Assembly (NCBI RefSeq): GCF_037975245.1
Contig: NC_092564.1
Location: 8,961,984 to 9,025,983 of the forward strand
Source: Apostichopus japonicus
Lineage: Eukaryota > Echinodermata > Holothuroidea > Aspidochirotida > Stichopodidae
Direction: 5' to 3'
DNA: 64,000 bases
Part shown: in pieces, positions 50,040-60,374 of the stretch
Layout: each line of letters begins with the position of its first letter
Numbering within the stretch: position 1 is the stretch's first letter
Position numbers and translations under genes: made by a program
Notes under the pieces: model-generated
Database searches by the model: none
Told to the model about the DNA's origin: nothing
The model's input: only the letters and a program-made list of their open reading frames with translations

Positions 50040-52850
50040 GACTAAACGTGTAATTCGACAATGGTGAAATGGAATGTAAAATAGAATTCCTCTTCTTGAG
50101 TCATACATGAAGCATGCCGTATATACCGTAGAGTGTGCTAACAATACCCTCATGATCTGCTTCGTTACTGTGCAAACCTCTGTACAGTTTAAGCAGTACA
50201 GAAGGAGCAAGAACTAACAAATCCATTCGGACTGACAATCATGAACGAGAGGTTGCCATTATTTACAGTGTAAACAGGGTTTTTATCTATTGCGGAGCTT
50301 TTGAATCAATAAAGACCTTTGATCTATTTTGCTGTTCTTTTTTTTCCCGAATCAACACCGAATTCATTGCTCATTATTACAAGACTTCCGTCAAGTCATG
50401 CATTACGAATGAATTTCGCACTTTTCCTATAAAAAAGATTTCTAAAGTTTGCAAAGGCAGGGCGAAGCAATTTTTTAAATTGATGTTAACTTAATACAAA
50501 TGACAATTGACAATGAACAGTTCAGTTTCTCAAGGTAGATATTACTCGGATAGTGCAAAAAGTTTCAGTAAATGTATGTACATATAGCCTATAGTAATAA
50601 TTTCTCTGAAAGTCTGGGTAAACTAAATTTCGAATTCGTGTTTATGGATTCCGAATTGGAAGGACCTGGCATATAGTCCGGAAAACATACTTATGTGCTA
50701 TTTTGGAATCTTGGCAAATTAAATCCCAGGGTTCTGCTGGTAACTCTTTTTTTACCTCTGTAAATTGTCGATAAGATAAGACTTTATGAGTGTAAAACTT
50801 GCAAAAAAATGGTTGAGTCTGGTATTAAGCCGTAAACAGACACAGGCGATGAATCTCTCAAATTTCATAGAAGTGACACGTTGAGGGCATGTAAGATAAT
50901 ATCGTTCCTAAGCAAATTGGGATTCATACCTAAAATGTAAATGCCATTAATTTTATACTAGGCCACTCTTACCCTCGGGGGAAACAAGTCGTACATAAAC
51001 TCCGGATGTCAACTTATGGTTCCGACTTCGACACCTGTTCGACTGATTGGAATAAATACCGAATCTGAATGAGTTTGATATGAGCGGGAAAATGTTGCGT
51101 AGAACAGTGACCACTGCAGGTTCTACCCAGTCCTATAGTTGATTCAGCGATCCCTATATAGTGATTTTATTGCTGCGGGGGGGGGGGGGGGGAGAGGTGG
51201 TGTCAGGCAGAAGCCTCAGTACCCTTGCATATTTAGGACTAATCAGGGATTACATCCAAATTTTATTGGTTCGTAAACCCAGATGTCGGAAGGGAAGTTA
51301 CCTCAAGAGAAATTCGGCAAGCTTAAATCCAAATAAATTAGCTGGTTACATAAAATCTTGGCGAGATGTTATTTGCGATAGTGTATCCGTGCTTCAACAG
51401 CTTTACTCGCTTAATTGGTTAAATTGGAAGTTTTACCGCTTAGAACTAGAGATAGGCCTAAGTCTAACTGACTTAAAAAAAAAATCACATTGCAATTCAT
51501 TAGGAAGTAGAGTTAGTTAACAAAAAAGTGTAAAGTTGCCATGTAGACACTTGACAGTTGCCACACTGAAACCGGACCTTTGATATATAGGCTATTGCAT
51601 TAAATCGAGTCTGACGTCCAAACACTTGACGCGTTAGGTGTCGTTTGAGAATGCAATTGACATTATTACTCCAAACTTTACAATGTACAATATATATGCG
51701 TATTATGCTAAATATAAGATTATGGTCGGCTCGGTGAAATGCCTGATATACCAATATAGTTACCGTGCTCAACTTTTTGATCAAAGGTTTGAGCTTTGAT
51801 CACAACAAGGAGCGAAACAAGGAATCCTATGGTTTTAATTCCATTCTATGGCTCTAATAAGTTTGAGTAGTACCTAAATTAGGGCCCTATTTTTGGGATT
51901 TACTTCTGCGAGTGACTTATATTTATTTCAGAAGCTGAAACAGTGGTTTATGTCTCAATCTAGCAAGTCTTTTGCTCAATATTGCACAACTGAAATAACT
52001 TTTAATTGAGGCAATTCCCCACCCCCCCCCTTTATTTTAAGAAAAACAAACCTTTAAAACGATGAGGGTGACATTACCCTGAATTATCAAGCAAGTATAG
52101 TGTTTCCGCATTTCAAGCTTTATATAGGTAACCTTGCTAAGCAAGAAAAGTAAAATTCATTCACTCTTATTTATAGTTATATATCTTTATATAGATCTGC
52201 TCTCTCATCCTATTGACAAATTTACTCCGCCCCGCCCCGCTCCTACCCCCTTTGCATCTTTAGCTCAAAACCACAACCTGATACTGATAGCAGTTTTCAT
52301 AGCGAAAAAAATGTTTAAATATATTGATATTTTGTGGATCCATCTGGTAACACTGAGCAGAGTGAATGATGTAATCATAGAAATGAAGATGAAAATGTCT
52401 TTGTTTCACAATATAATATTTAAAACATTTATTCACAGAGGGAGATAATATTCTACACAATACTAATGCATTTGTTTTAAATACAAGGAAAATTTATATC
52501 TATAATAAAACATGGCGAATGAATGATACTTCATGGATGAATCGACAAGAAGATTAAAACAGGGAAGTATACAGCTTTGGAACTTCTACTTCCTCAATGT
52601 TTTCACCTACTGTTATCCATGTCCCATGGAGACAGTGCGGGCAATCATGTCAAAATAGGTTACATTCAATCAAAGAATACTTCGAGTTTAGTGTCAAGAA
52701 ATTGAGATGATGGGGGTTTCAACGAACATGATGGAAAGTTTGTTTTATTATCCATTATATCAGAGTGAATTTTATCTGTTACATTCTCTATACATGTCAA
52801 TAACGTTATGTTTCTTGTATTTCCAATGCCCCAGCAAAATTTAAAATTAT
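50040..52850. other. Intronic sequence next to exon 1, no gene recognised
   Basis: AT-rich. Contains a G run at about 51177-51193 and a C run at about 52022-52030; short frames show no recognisable family. Confidence 0.5.
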
Positions 52851-52863
52851 GACAGAAACTTAC

Positions 52864-52951
52864 CTTCATGACATCCAACGTAATCCAAAAGTAGTACTGA
52901 TAAAAATAATATTAAACGAATGTTTAAAACTCTTTTCGCCGTAAATTCCAT
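52864..52951 (-). CDS. Exon 1 (signal peptide) of the giant mucin-like protein
   Basis: ATG at 52951-52949 in good Kozak context (A at -3, G at +4). An in-frame TGA 27 nt upstream (52978-52976) leaves no earlier in-frame start. It encodes 29 residues plus one base: a basic start (MEFTAKRVLNIR), a hydrophobic core (LILFLSVLLL) and a small-residue end (DYVGC), i.e. a classical signal peptide likely cut near residue 26-27. The exon ends in G followed by GTAAGT, a strong donor at phase 1. Exon 2 begins with AT at matching phase, giving GAT (Asp30). The joined precursor is at least 12,241 residues. The link across 16.2 kb rests on phase, strand and signal peptide; an extra symmetrical exon in between cannot be excluded without RNA data. 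Confidence 0.82.
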
Positions 52952-53640
52952 CTTCTTGTCTCTTGCAATATTAAATCACAAATGGCATTCTCTTCGAATA
53001 AAATAGTTAGATAAATTTTAAAAACGCCGGTTAGATAACTTTGGTATAAAATGAAATTGTGTAATCGACGGTGATGGTGCACATCCTAGTTTGATATAAA
53101 GTCATTGACTCGAAATTTGAATTACACATCCCAGTCACTTAGAATACTTAGCGGTCACTGATTCGAATAGCATCTCCAACTTATTGACTGACGAAATGAA
53201 GAGGTTAGCTAAAGAAACGCTCCACCTTAAGTCAACGGAGAGATAAACCTGAATGCAAACAAGAGCCAAACCCCATCAATGCGATGGTCAACATAGGTTC
53301 TTGTGCATTGGTACCACTTTGATTAAATATAAAGCATTATCCCAATCGAAGAGTCAACCACAACAGTCGAATGCATTAAAACTGTCTCGAGGTACTTCCA
53401 TGCATCTCTTACAAAAAGGGATACACCATGTTCAGAAATACAAAACTCGAATGTTCTTGTTTTAAATGATGAAAAGAAAAAAAATATCCTTAAATTATTC
53501 TGAGTTCGCTAGGAAGCTGTGTCGGTTCTTTGTTGACCTTACGATATCAGTATGAATGCCATATAGTCGATTTGATAAACTATATACGCTTATAGATTCA
53601 CAATATTTTTGTCCTTGTTATAATATAAAGGAAATTGTTA
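52952..53640 (-). promoter_or_regulatory. 5' flank of the mucin-like gene (presumed 5' UTR and promoter)
   Basis: Directly upstream of the start codon on the minus strand. No canonical TATAAA was seen in the first 150 bp; a TTTATATC-like element lies near 53091-53100. The transcription start cannot be placed. Role is by position only. Confidence 0.3.
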
Positions 53641-53647
53641 TATAAAG

Positions 53648-54026
53648 CAGTGGCGTAGGAAGTTACTTTTGAGTGTGGGGGGGGGGGGGGGCTGAAGACT
53701 GATGGCCGGCCTGGGGGAGGGGTCTAAGGGGAGGGGGTGCCCCCTCCCCTTTGGATTTTTTTTTGCATTTCCAGGTGGCCTCAGATGCAATTTGGTGCAA
53801 TTTAGCACACTTCAACACCCACTCCATTTTGTTAACTTAATTTTGTATTTTCACCTGGCCTTAGATGCAATTTGGTGCTCCAAATGAGATTTTTTTCTCA
53901 TTGGGAAATGAAAAAAGGGTTTTTTGACTTGCGAAGTGGGGGGGCGGAATGATACTTCCGCCCCTCCACTTTTTTCACTGGGGGGGGGGGGCTGGCGCCC
54001 CCCAGCCCCCGGTTCCTACGCCCTTG
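53648..54026. mobile_element. hAT-like MITE, 379 bp, with perfect 8-bp target duplication
   Basis: Left end CAGTGGCGTAGGAAG; right end GGTTCCTACGCCCTTG is the inverted match with differences. Exact 8-bp direct repeat ATATAAAG at 53640-53647 and 54027-54034. It has G runs near both ends, and GATGCAATTTGGTGC occurs twice inside (about 53785 and 53865). It lies about 700 bp upstream of the mucin start codon. Confidence 0.85.
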
Positions 54027-54034
54027 ATATAAAG

Positions 54035-57000
54035 CTATATTGCAAATGAAGAGTTTTGACATTTCAAAATATTTGATCTAATGATGCATGCCCATGATGT
54101 TATTTTGCCTCATTAGTTATTTTGCCTCATTTCAAGATCAAGATCAACATCTAGTCGAACGGATATTATATATACATGGCATGTATATTGTTCAACTTCG
54201 ATTGTTCTGTTCTGTTTGGGGCTTTTTGTATGTGTATGTGACATGTATGTGAATGTGTTTTTCATCCTCGTTAACCAAAAAATAATGTCACCAGTTTTTC
54301 ATCTTGTTTCAGCTAGAAAGGAAGAAACGAGGTCAACACTGCGGTTTAATCTGCTTCAGTTTCTTTTCTTCCTGTTTGTAACAGTAAGGCTGTGTGATGC
54401 CACATATTATAAGCTGATACACATCGTTACCGGAGCTCCGTGTAGGGTTACTTTATATATTACCGGTACTAGTCTATACTTAACCTGCGGGTTGGGGGCA
54501 GGTGGTTCCCCTCGGTTAGAACCCCCACTACCGTCTGCCTATCCCGAAAATTAGGAAACATATATAGCCTTATTCGCCAATAGGTTAATTGACTTAATCA
54601 GCTACAACCCATTTAATTTAACAGAGCAGTGTTAACAAGAACGATCGTGTACATTTCATATTAAGCTTGCAATTAGTACAACACAAAAAGGAGCAGATAC
54701 TACATGGTAAATATGCCAAATTGAAGTAAAGACGTCTACTTTCTTAAGCATTCATAATAATAACAATAATAATAATAATAATAACGACAACTTTTAAGTC
54801 CGGTGTCTTCCAATTCAACATTTTTAACTCATATTTGGAATCTTTTTAATTTAGAGAGCTATTTCATATGGGAAAACCTCAGATTGCTCTTGGATGAACT
54901 ATACCCACCCTACTATAATCCCGGTCGGGAAACGAACCCCGAACCTTCCGATTGCTAAGCCACAGCAATGGTATAAAGTGCTAAATATACTTACACCCAG
55001 GTCCAACACTCCCTCCTCTACCCCCCCCCCCCCACCCACCCCTCCCGGAAATAGGCTGTTTATGACACTGGTGGGTTTTGCCTGAACATGCAGTTAATTT
55101 CGTTTGTTTTTTAAATTAAAATTATTTGTTTAAAACCTGTCGATAAAATTAAAAGTATAGACCAAAATGATTTTTTTTTTGACAGTTTCTAGAAGAACAT
55201 GAACTAAGTATTCTGGTGAAATTTGCATTCAATTTCTATGTTTAGTTGTTGGGATATTAACAATTTAATTTTTCACCTGTCATAGCTAAAGTAAACTTGA
55301 AGCAAACAGGTGTGATGTCCTTGTTGCACAGTTACATGTAATGTTTTGGTTTTCTTTTAAAATTTGCATCTACTTTTCTATTCCAAAAGTTGTTATATTC
55401 ACAACTGTAAATTCACCACAGGCATTGGATTCATGTGCACTTCACAACCCCTTAAGGCAATCTAGCCACCTATCCATTTCACGTCGTGCTTTCTTGAGCT
55501 ATTCTCTATGAGGTTAGACCTCCCCTTCCCTCCCCTCCTCTTTCCCTCCAGTAATATTCAGTTTCCTAGACCGCGTCCCTACACGAGCCTATATGGTAAA
55601 TACTAATTAAACAACAGCTTCATACAAGGTCGGTATTCATTATTAATCTCTTGCATGCGAACAAGAAACAAATACAAATAACCTATGTGTATTGGTATGT
55701 TGCCAGTGAATTTACTGACAGCATTTTAATACAAAATTATTTTCAAACCAACGCTATAATCGATGTTAAATAACCTAGTCCATTGCAATAGTTTTAACAT
55801 ATGCTTCTTAAAATACAGTTTTTGGTTTGGGTCACAATTTTACAGATGTTTTACACATTTATTAGTACAAAGGGTAAGATTGAACTCGATCAAACTAAGA
55901 TTCACTTCTACACGTTTTCGTCAACCACACAAAACAAAATAGTTGTTTTAAATAAGAGCTTAAATGCAATTGAGCATTAGTCCGATACTTCTCAAAAAAT
56001 ACATTACCTGCATTAAAAAGTTTCCATGGACTACTCTCCCACTAAATCTCTGTCCCTACCCTGCCCCTTCCCTGCCCCTTCCCTTCATCCTCCTCGTTAA
56101 GGAATTCAGCCTGTGTATTCAAAGTATCCTACACCAGTTCTTTAGTATAGGCTAATTAGTTGGGTTCTACAGGGAGTAGAGGAACGACTATAATCCATTA
56201 TTCGGTTGAGACTATAGATAATGCAATGTAGGCCGACACATGTCTGAAAATATTATGCTAAGTCAGGACAGCCTAATATGTTGCCGTTTGAACTTTGAAC
56301 CCCTCCCACACACCCCTCCACCCTATCGGTAATGAGCTGAGCTATAGCGATATTCTGTCACTTTTTGCCAACTTATTCGAATGACCGCCATTACATCATT
56401 TTCATTCGATTTGGCTAAGATTTCGTCAGTGGTTTGTGTGAATTAAGGTTTCATATATGCGATGTTATTTCATAAATTTTAAGGTCATGTGAGGCCACGA
56501 GAGGTCATTTCCTGAAAAAGTAAAAGATACAGTTCCTCCTAAAGCGTTTGTCTAAAATGCTGAAATATTATAATGGATATAACTTTTGAATGGTGATTTT
56601 GCTCTTTAACGTTTCTCTTTGGTACGTCGATTGTAACAAGTTGCAGGTTGTTCTATTATTGTATGGGTGTACTTTTCGTGAGCAATATTTGGGTCAGCAC
56701 AATTCAAACGTGATTTCCACAACGTTTTAGCAGATTTAGCAGAGGAATACTTTTATTACATTTTCGTTCTTTTATTGCATGAATGAAATCTAAGATGTGC
56801 ATATAATGTTGGTTCTTTATTTTTTTTGGAATCGAGCATAGTTTATCCCTAGTAATAAGTACAACGATCTATTGCATATAATAAGTTCGTGACCGTGTTG
56901 CCACTGAAATTTCCCGGAATACGACAAAATCGGGAAATCTGGCTGGACTAACAATGGCGATTCGTAATAGTCACCAGATTTCAGGATATGTAGCGGCGGA

Positions 57001-57440
57001 ATTCAGGGAAATTCATTTCTGAAATGTGGAAACACTGGTTATTTATGGCACCTGCCATGCCATGGCCACGTGTCGCATTTATCATTGTTTATTTCAATGA
57101 AACATTTAAAAAAACATTTATCTTTACGTCTTTTACAACTTTCTAACATTGTAACAAATTATGTCTAGTGCTACGAAGGAGCATAAGGCAATAGGTGAAA
57201 AGGAGGTGGGAGGAAAGGAAACACCGTTATCCCGCCTATGTCATACATTTTTCGCACAAACAAATGGATAAACTGCTCTGAGAAATATTGCAAATCAAAA
57301 CAAATTTCTCAAATAGAAGCTTAGCTGAGTTTCTGCAGCGTTTGCTACCCTTCATTATTATTTAGTTCAGAGCCAAATTTGCCTCACTCACATGAACACT
57401 AGTAACAGGTTATGACGTCACAGATTCATATGCCCGGTTA
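54035..57440. other. Intergenic sequence, no gene recognised
   Basis: A + strand frame at 54216-54554 has a hydrophobic stretch but no homology I can name. An (AAT)n microsatellite lies at about 54754-54784, and a C run at about 55021-55033. Confidence 0.5.
54754..54784. repeat. (AAT)n microsatellite
   Basis: ATAATAATAACAATAATAATA-type tract, imperfect once (AAC). Confidence 0.85.
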
Positions 57441-57449
57441 GCCTCAATC

Positions 57450-58004
57450 CAGTGGCGGAGCGACCATACAGTCAGGGGAGCGAATGCCCCCCCCCCCCCC
57501 CCCCCGACGGACTCAAATGGACTGCTGGCGCCCTTTTCAGCTTTTTACCACTTTTAGTTATTCGCGATTATTGACTTTTTTATTGCGCTCTCATCTACCT
57601 ATTGACAATTGTCACATTTTGTTGGTGTATAATTTTCTGACAAGATGTGGTATTGTTGACATTTACAGGTCCAAAATACCTAATAAGCACAACAGGCACG
57701 TGTCAGGGCTACGAAAACATGATCACCCACAAAGATACCACAGGGATTGTAATGAAGCGCATGTACTTTCAACACCCATATAAACTTCCGAGTTATCACA
57801 AATGGCGATGATACCTATTTATTCTTCGTTTATCTGCAAATTAGCAAGGCACGGAAAGGGTCATTTCCGGCGATCTAGAGAGTATCTTTACTCAAAAAAA
57901 TTCTGTACGCTCCGCGCCAAACTGTGGTGGCGCTCCGCTTAGATAGTGTCGAAAGCGCCCCTACAGACCATTCTCGCCCCACTTGACCCATAGCTCCGCC
58001 ACTG
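57450..58004. mobile_element. hAT-like MITE, 555 bp, with perfect 8-bp target duplication
   Basis: Ends CAGTGGCGGAGC and GCTCCGCCACTG are perfect inverted repeats. The flanks are identical: CCTCAATC at 57442-57449 and 58005-58012. It holds a long C run near the left end and the shared core at 57849-57955 (reverse strand). About 150 bp in its middle are absent from the 58943-59325 copy. Confidence 0.9.
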
Positions 58005-58254
58005 CCTCAATCCCTTTGATATCCGGCTGTGATCCTTTCTATATTTATAGAGCACATAATGAGGTTTATGCATGCTAATTATATACTTTTCGTCTTGTTA
58101 CCTCTTTTCTTCGACCCCAACAGTGTTGGATCATCAGTGACTAATTTAATTGCCTATGGCACGTGCAGCGTACATGTTGCTGTGTAACCGAAGCCTACCG
58201 TTTCTGGCGGAGCAGAATTACTGAAACTAGTCGATTACTGTCAATATGTTATAA

Positions 58255-58560
58255 CAGGCGCGTATCCAGGATTTTCTAACCCGGGGGGCGCGAATTACTA
58301 TCTAAGCGGAGCGCCACAATCGGTTGTCGCGCAGCGTACAAGAAAATTTCTTGCTTTGAAAACCCCCAGATCACCGGAAACGGCACTTCTCGGGCTTGAA
58401 ATGACCAACCAGATGTACACTTTTTGCCTGAGAACCAAGTATTTCCTAATAGTTTTTTTTTTCCATCCATAACCTTTTTGAAGATTGTCAACCCGGCACA
58501 CATCATGTTCGACCTGATCGCATCTCCTGTTGGTCTTTGCTTTTGTAGGTGATTCTACGT
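58255..58560. mobile_element. Left part of another MITE of the same superfamily
   Basis: Begins CAGGCGCGTATCCAGG and then CCCGGGGGGCGCG. The shared core is at 58297-58400. Its inverted partner CCTGGATACGCACCTG (15/16) occurs at 60359-60374, next to GGGGGGCGCGCGCCCCC. If these two are the ends, the element is 2.1 kb with the 58943-59325 MITE inside. The right boundary given here is approximate. Confidence 0.5.
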
Positions 58561-58942
58561 CGCGGCCCACAATACCCGTCAGCCCCACTTTTCAAGGTTT
58601 TAAGCCCCATATTTGTTCAGAATTTGAAAATTCACATTTCTCGTGAATAAACTCATTTCAAAACATACCCATAATGTTGTACAAAATTTCATCTATGGAC
58701 AACCAATATAGAAAAACCTCCTTCAACCCCTAACAGACCGGTCAAAATTGCACGAGTAGAGGGAAGTGTGATGTAGAATGTTGGTCAGAAATTTTCTAAA
58801 ATTCAGACACAGTTAATTTATTGGTGTACAAATATTAAAACCTGTTATAACAGCTATTATAAAACTTGGTTGAAGGAAATGAAAAAATAGCAGATATTTC
58901 CGAAACCGAACACTACACACATATGCGTAGGAGGCGCGGCGG

Positions 58943-59325
58943 CAGTGGCGGAGCTAGGGGTATTGGTCAGGAGTGGCGAGAATGGTCTGTAGGGGCGCTT
59001 TCGACACTATCTAAGCGGAGCGCCACCACTGGTTGGCGCGTAGCGTACAGAAAATTTTTGAGTAAAGATACTCCCTAGATCGCCGGAAATGACCCTTTCC
59101 GGGCCTGGCTAATTTGCAGATAAACGAAGAATAAGGTGTCATCGCCAAATTACAGCAAGAAAATGTGACAAATGTCAATAAGTAGATGAGAGCGCAATAA
59201 AAAAGTCAATAATCTAGAATAAATAAAAAGTGGTAAAGAGCTGAAAAAGGCGCTAGCAGTCCATTTGAGTCCGTCAGGGGGGGGGGGCATCCGCCCCCCC
59301 TGACCATATGGACGCTCCGCCACTG
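58943..59325. mobile_element. Inverted, shorter copy of the 57450-58004 MITE (383 bp)
   Basis: Ends CAGTGGCGGAGC and GCTCCGCCACTG. The interior is the reverse complement of the 57.4-kb copy (same AGTCCATTTGAGTCCGTCAG, ATGAGAGCGCAATAAAAAAG and core), lacking its middle part. Flanks CGCGGCGG and CGCGGGTG agree at 6 of 8. The core lies at 58991-59104. Confidence 0.85.
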
Positions 59326-59675
59326 CGCGGGTGCAGGCCCTAATTCGCCATTACTAATGTAAAAGAGAGTTTTGACATAATTGAACCTCCATGCTTTTTA
59401 TACATCTACATGAGACATGTCGTTGTTTACATTAGCATCCCGCGGTATACTGCGCAATTTGAACGGACCGTACGGTACATGATGGCATGCGATGTAATAA
59501 CCGATGCTTGCTTATATGATATTGACATGAACATGTTGAACGCACGCTTTGCGCGCGAAAATTTCTGGTTATTTTTTCAGGCAAGTCGGACAGTTTTAAG
59601 GCTTTTCATCCTGGAACGCCATTTTCATGCTCACTGATATGATGTGATATCTGCTGTTTGCGTTACAAATTCGAA

Positions 59676-59925
59676 CAGGCGCGTAGCGAGGAATTTGCCA
59701 AGGGAGGGGCGAAGCCTGTAGGCAAATTATCTAAGCGTAGCGCCACCATAGGTTAGCGCGAAGCGTACAAGCAAATTTTGGCCGAAAATGCCTCCCAGAT
59801 CGCTGGAAATGACACTTCCCAGGCCTTGTAAGTTGCCTCTAAGCACTTTCTCTTTTGAAATTACTTAGCGATATCATTTAAAAAAATGCTGAATGGGGGG
59901 TGGCGGGCGGTCGCCCCCATCCCAA
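59676..59925. mobile_element. MITE fragment with the shared core
   Basis: Begins CAGGCGCGTAGCGAGG. Core at 59727-59825 (AGCGCCACCATAGG, GCGAAGCGTACAAG, ATCGCTGGAAATGACACTTC). It ends near a GGGGGGTGGCGGGCGGTCGCCCCC palindromic stretch; no right terminus was found. Confidence 0.5.
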
Positions 59926-60206
59926 AATGCGTCATGTTCCCCGACGACACGGTCGAGTTCGAGACCAGCCACAGTTGGTTTCATAGCACAATTCTACACA
60001 CGCGTTATGATAGACCATATATAGTATATATATAGATCATTAGTGAGAGAGGAAAATGGAAACGTCAAAAAATGGAGTTGTCGGTGTAAGGGGTAGGGTG
60101 AGTCACACTTTTACGAAATCATTGATCCGTCACTGGCTACCCTTCAGCGCTGTAATGATGTCACTGTTCCTCTTTCTCTTCCCGGTGTCTTCGCGTTTTG
60201 CTTTTA

Positions 60207-60328
60207 CTCCCTCTTTTTCTCCTTTTTCTCTCTTTCTTCTTTTTCTTTTCCCTTCCTTCCTCTCCTCCTCCTCTTTTTTCCCCTCTTTTTTCCTTTTTTC
60301 TTCTCTTTTTTTCTCTTCTCTTTTTCTT
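60207..60328. repeat. 122-nt pure pyrimidine tract
   Basis: Every base on the + strand from 60207 to 60328 is C or T, with no simple period. Such tracts can form triplex DNA. Confidence 0.95.
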
Positions 60329-60374
60329 ACCCGGGGGGCGCGCGCCCCCAACGCCCCCCCTGGATACGCACCTG

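Larger units (their letters stand above)
36636..52863 (-). other. Intron 1 of the mucin-like gene (16.2 kb, phase 1)
   Basis: On the minus strand it runs from the donor GTAAGT (52863-52858) to an acceptor with an uninterrupted T-rich tract ending TTTTTTGCAG (to 36636). It is filled with nested DNA transposons, a gene relic, hairpins and a SINE-like element, listed separately. No further coding exon continuing the mucin frame was recognised in it. Confidence 0.75.

Noticed and set aside
54216-54554. Possible secreted or membrane protein exon on the + strand
   Set aside because: There is a hydrophobic stretch after a TTGTTTCAG acceptor-like site, but no recognisable domain, no clear donor and no partner exon.
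60130-60351. Lys/Glu/Arg-rich 73-residue minus frame
   Set aside because: It is the purine strand of the pyrimidine tract, not a protein-like sequence.
59676-60374. MITE spanning from CAGGCGCGTAGCGAGG to CCTGGATACGCACCTG
   Set aside because: The ends match at only about 12 of 16 and the flanks AATTCGAA and TATAACCA share no duplication; the 58255 end is a better partner.
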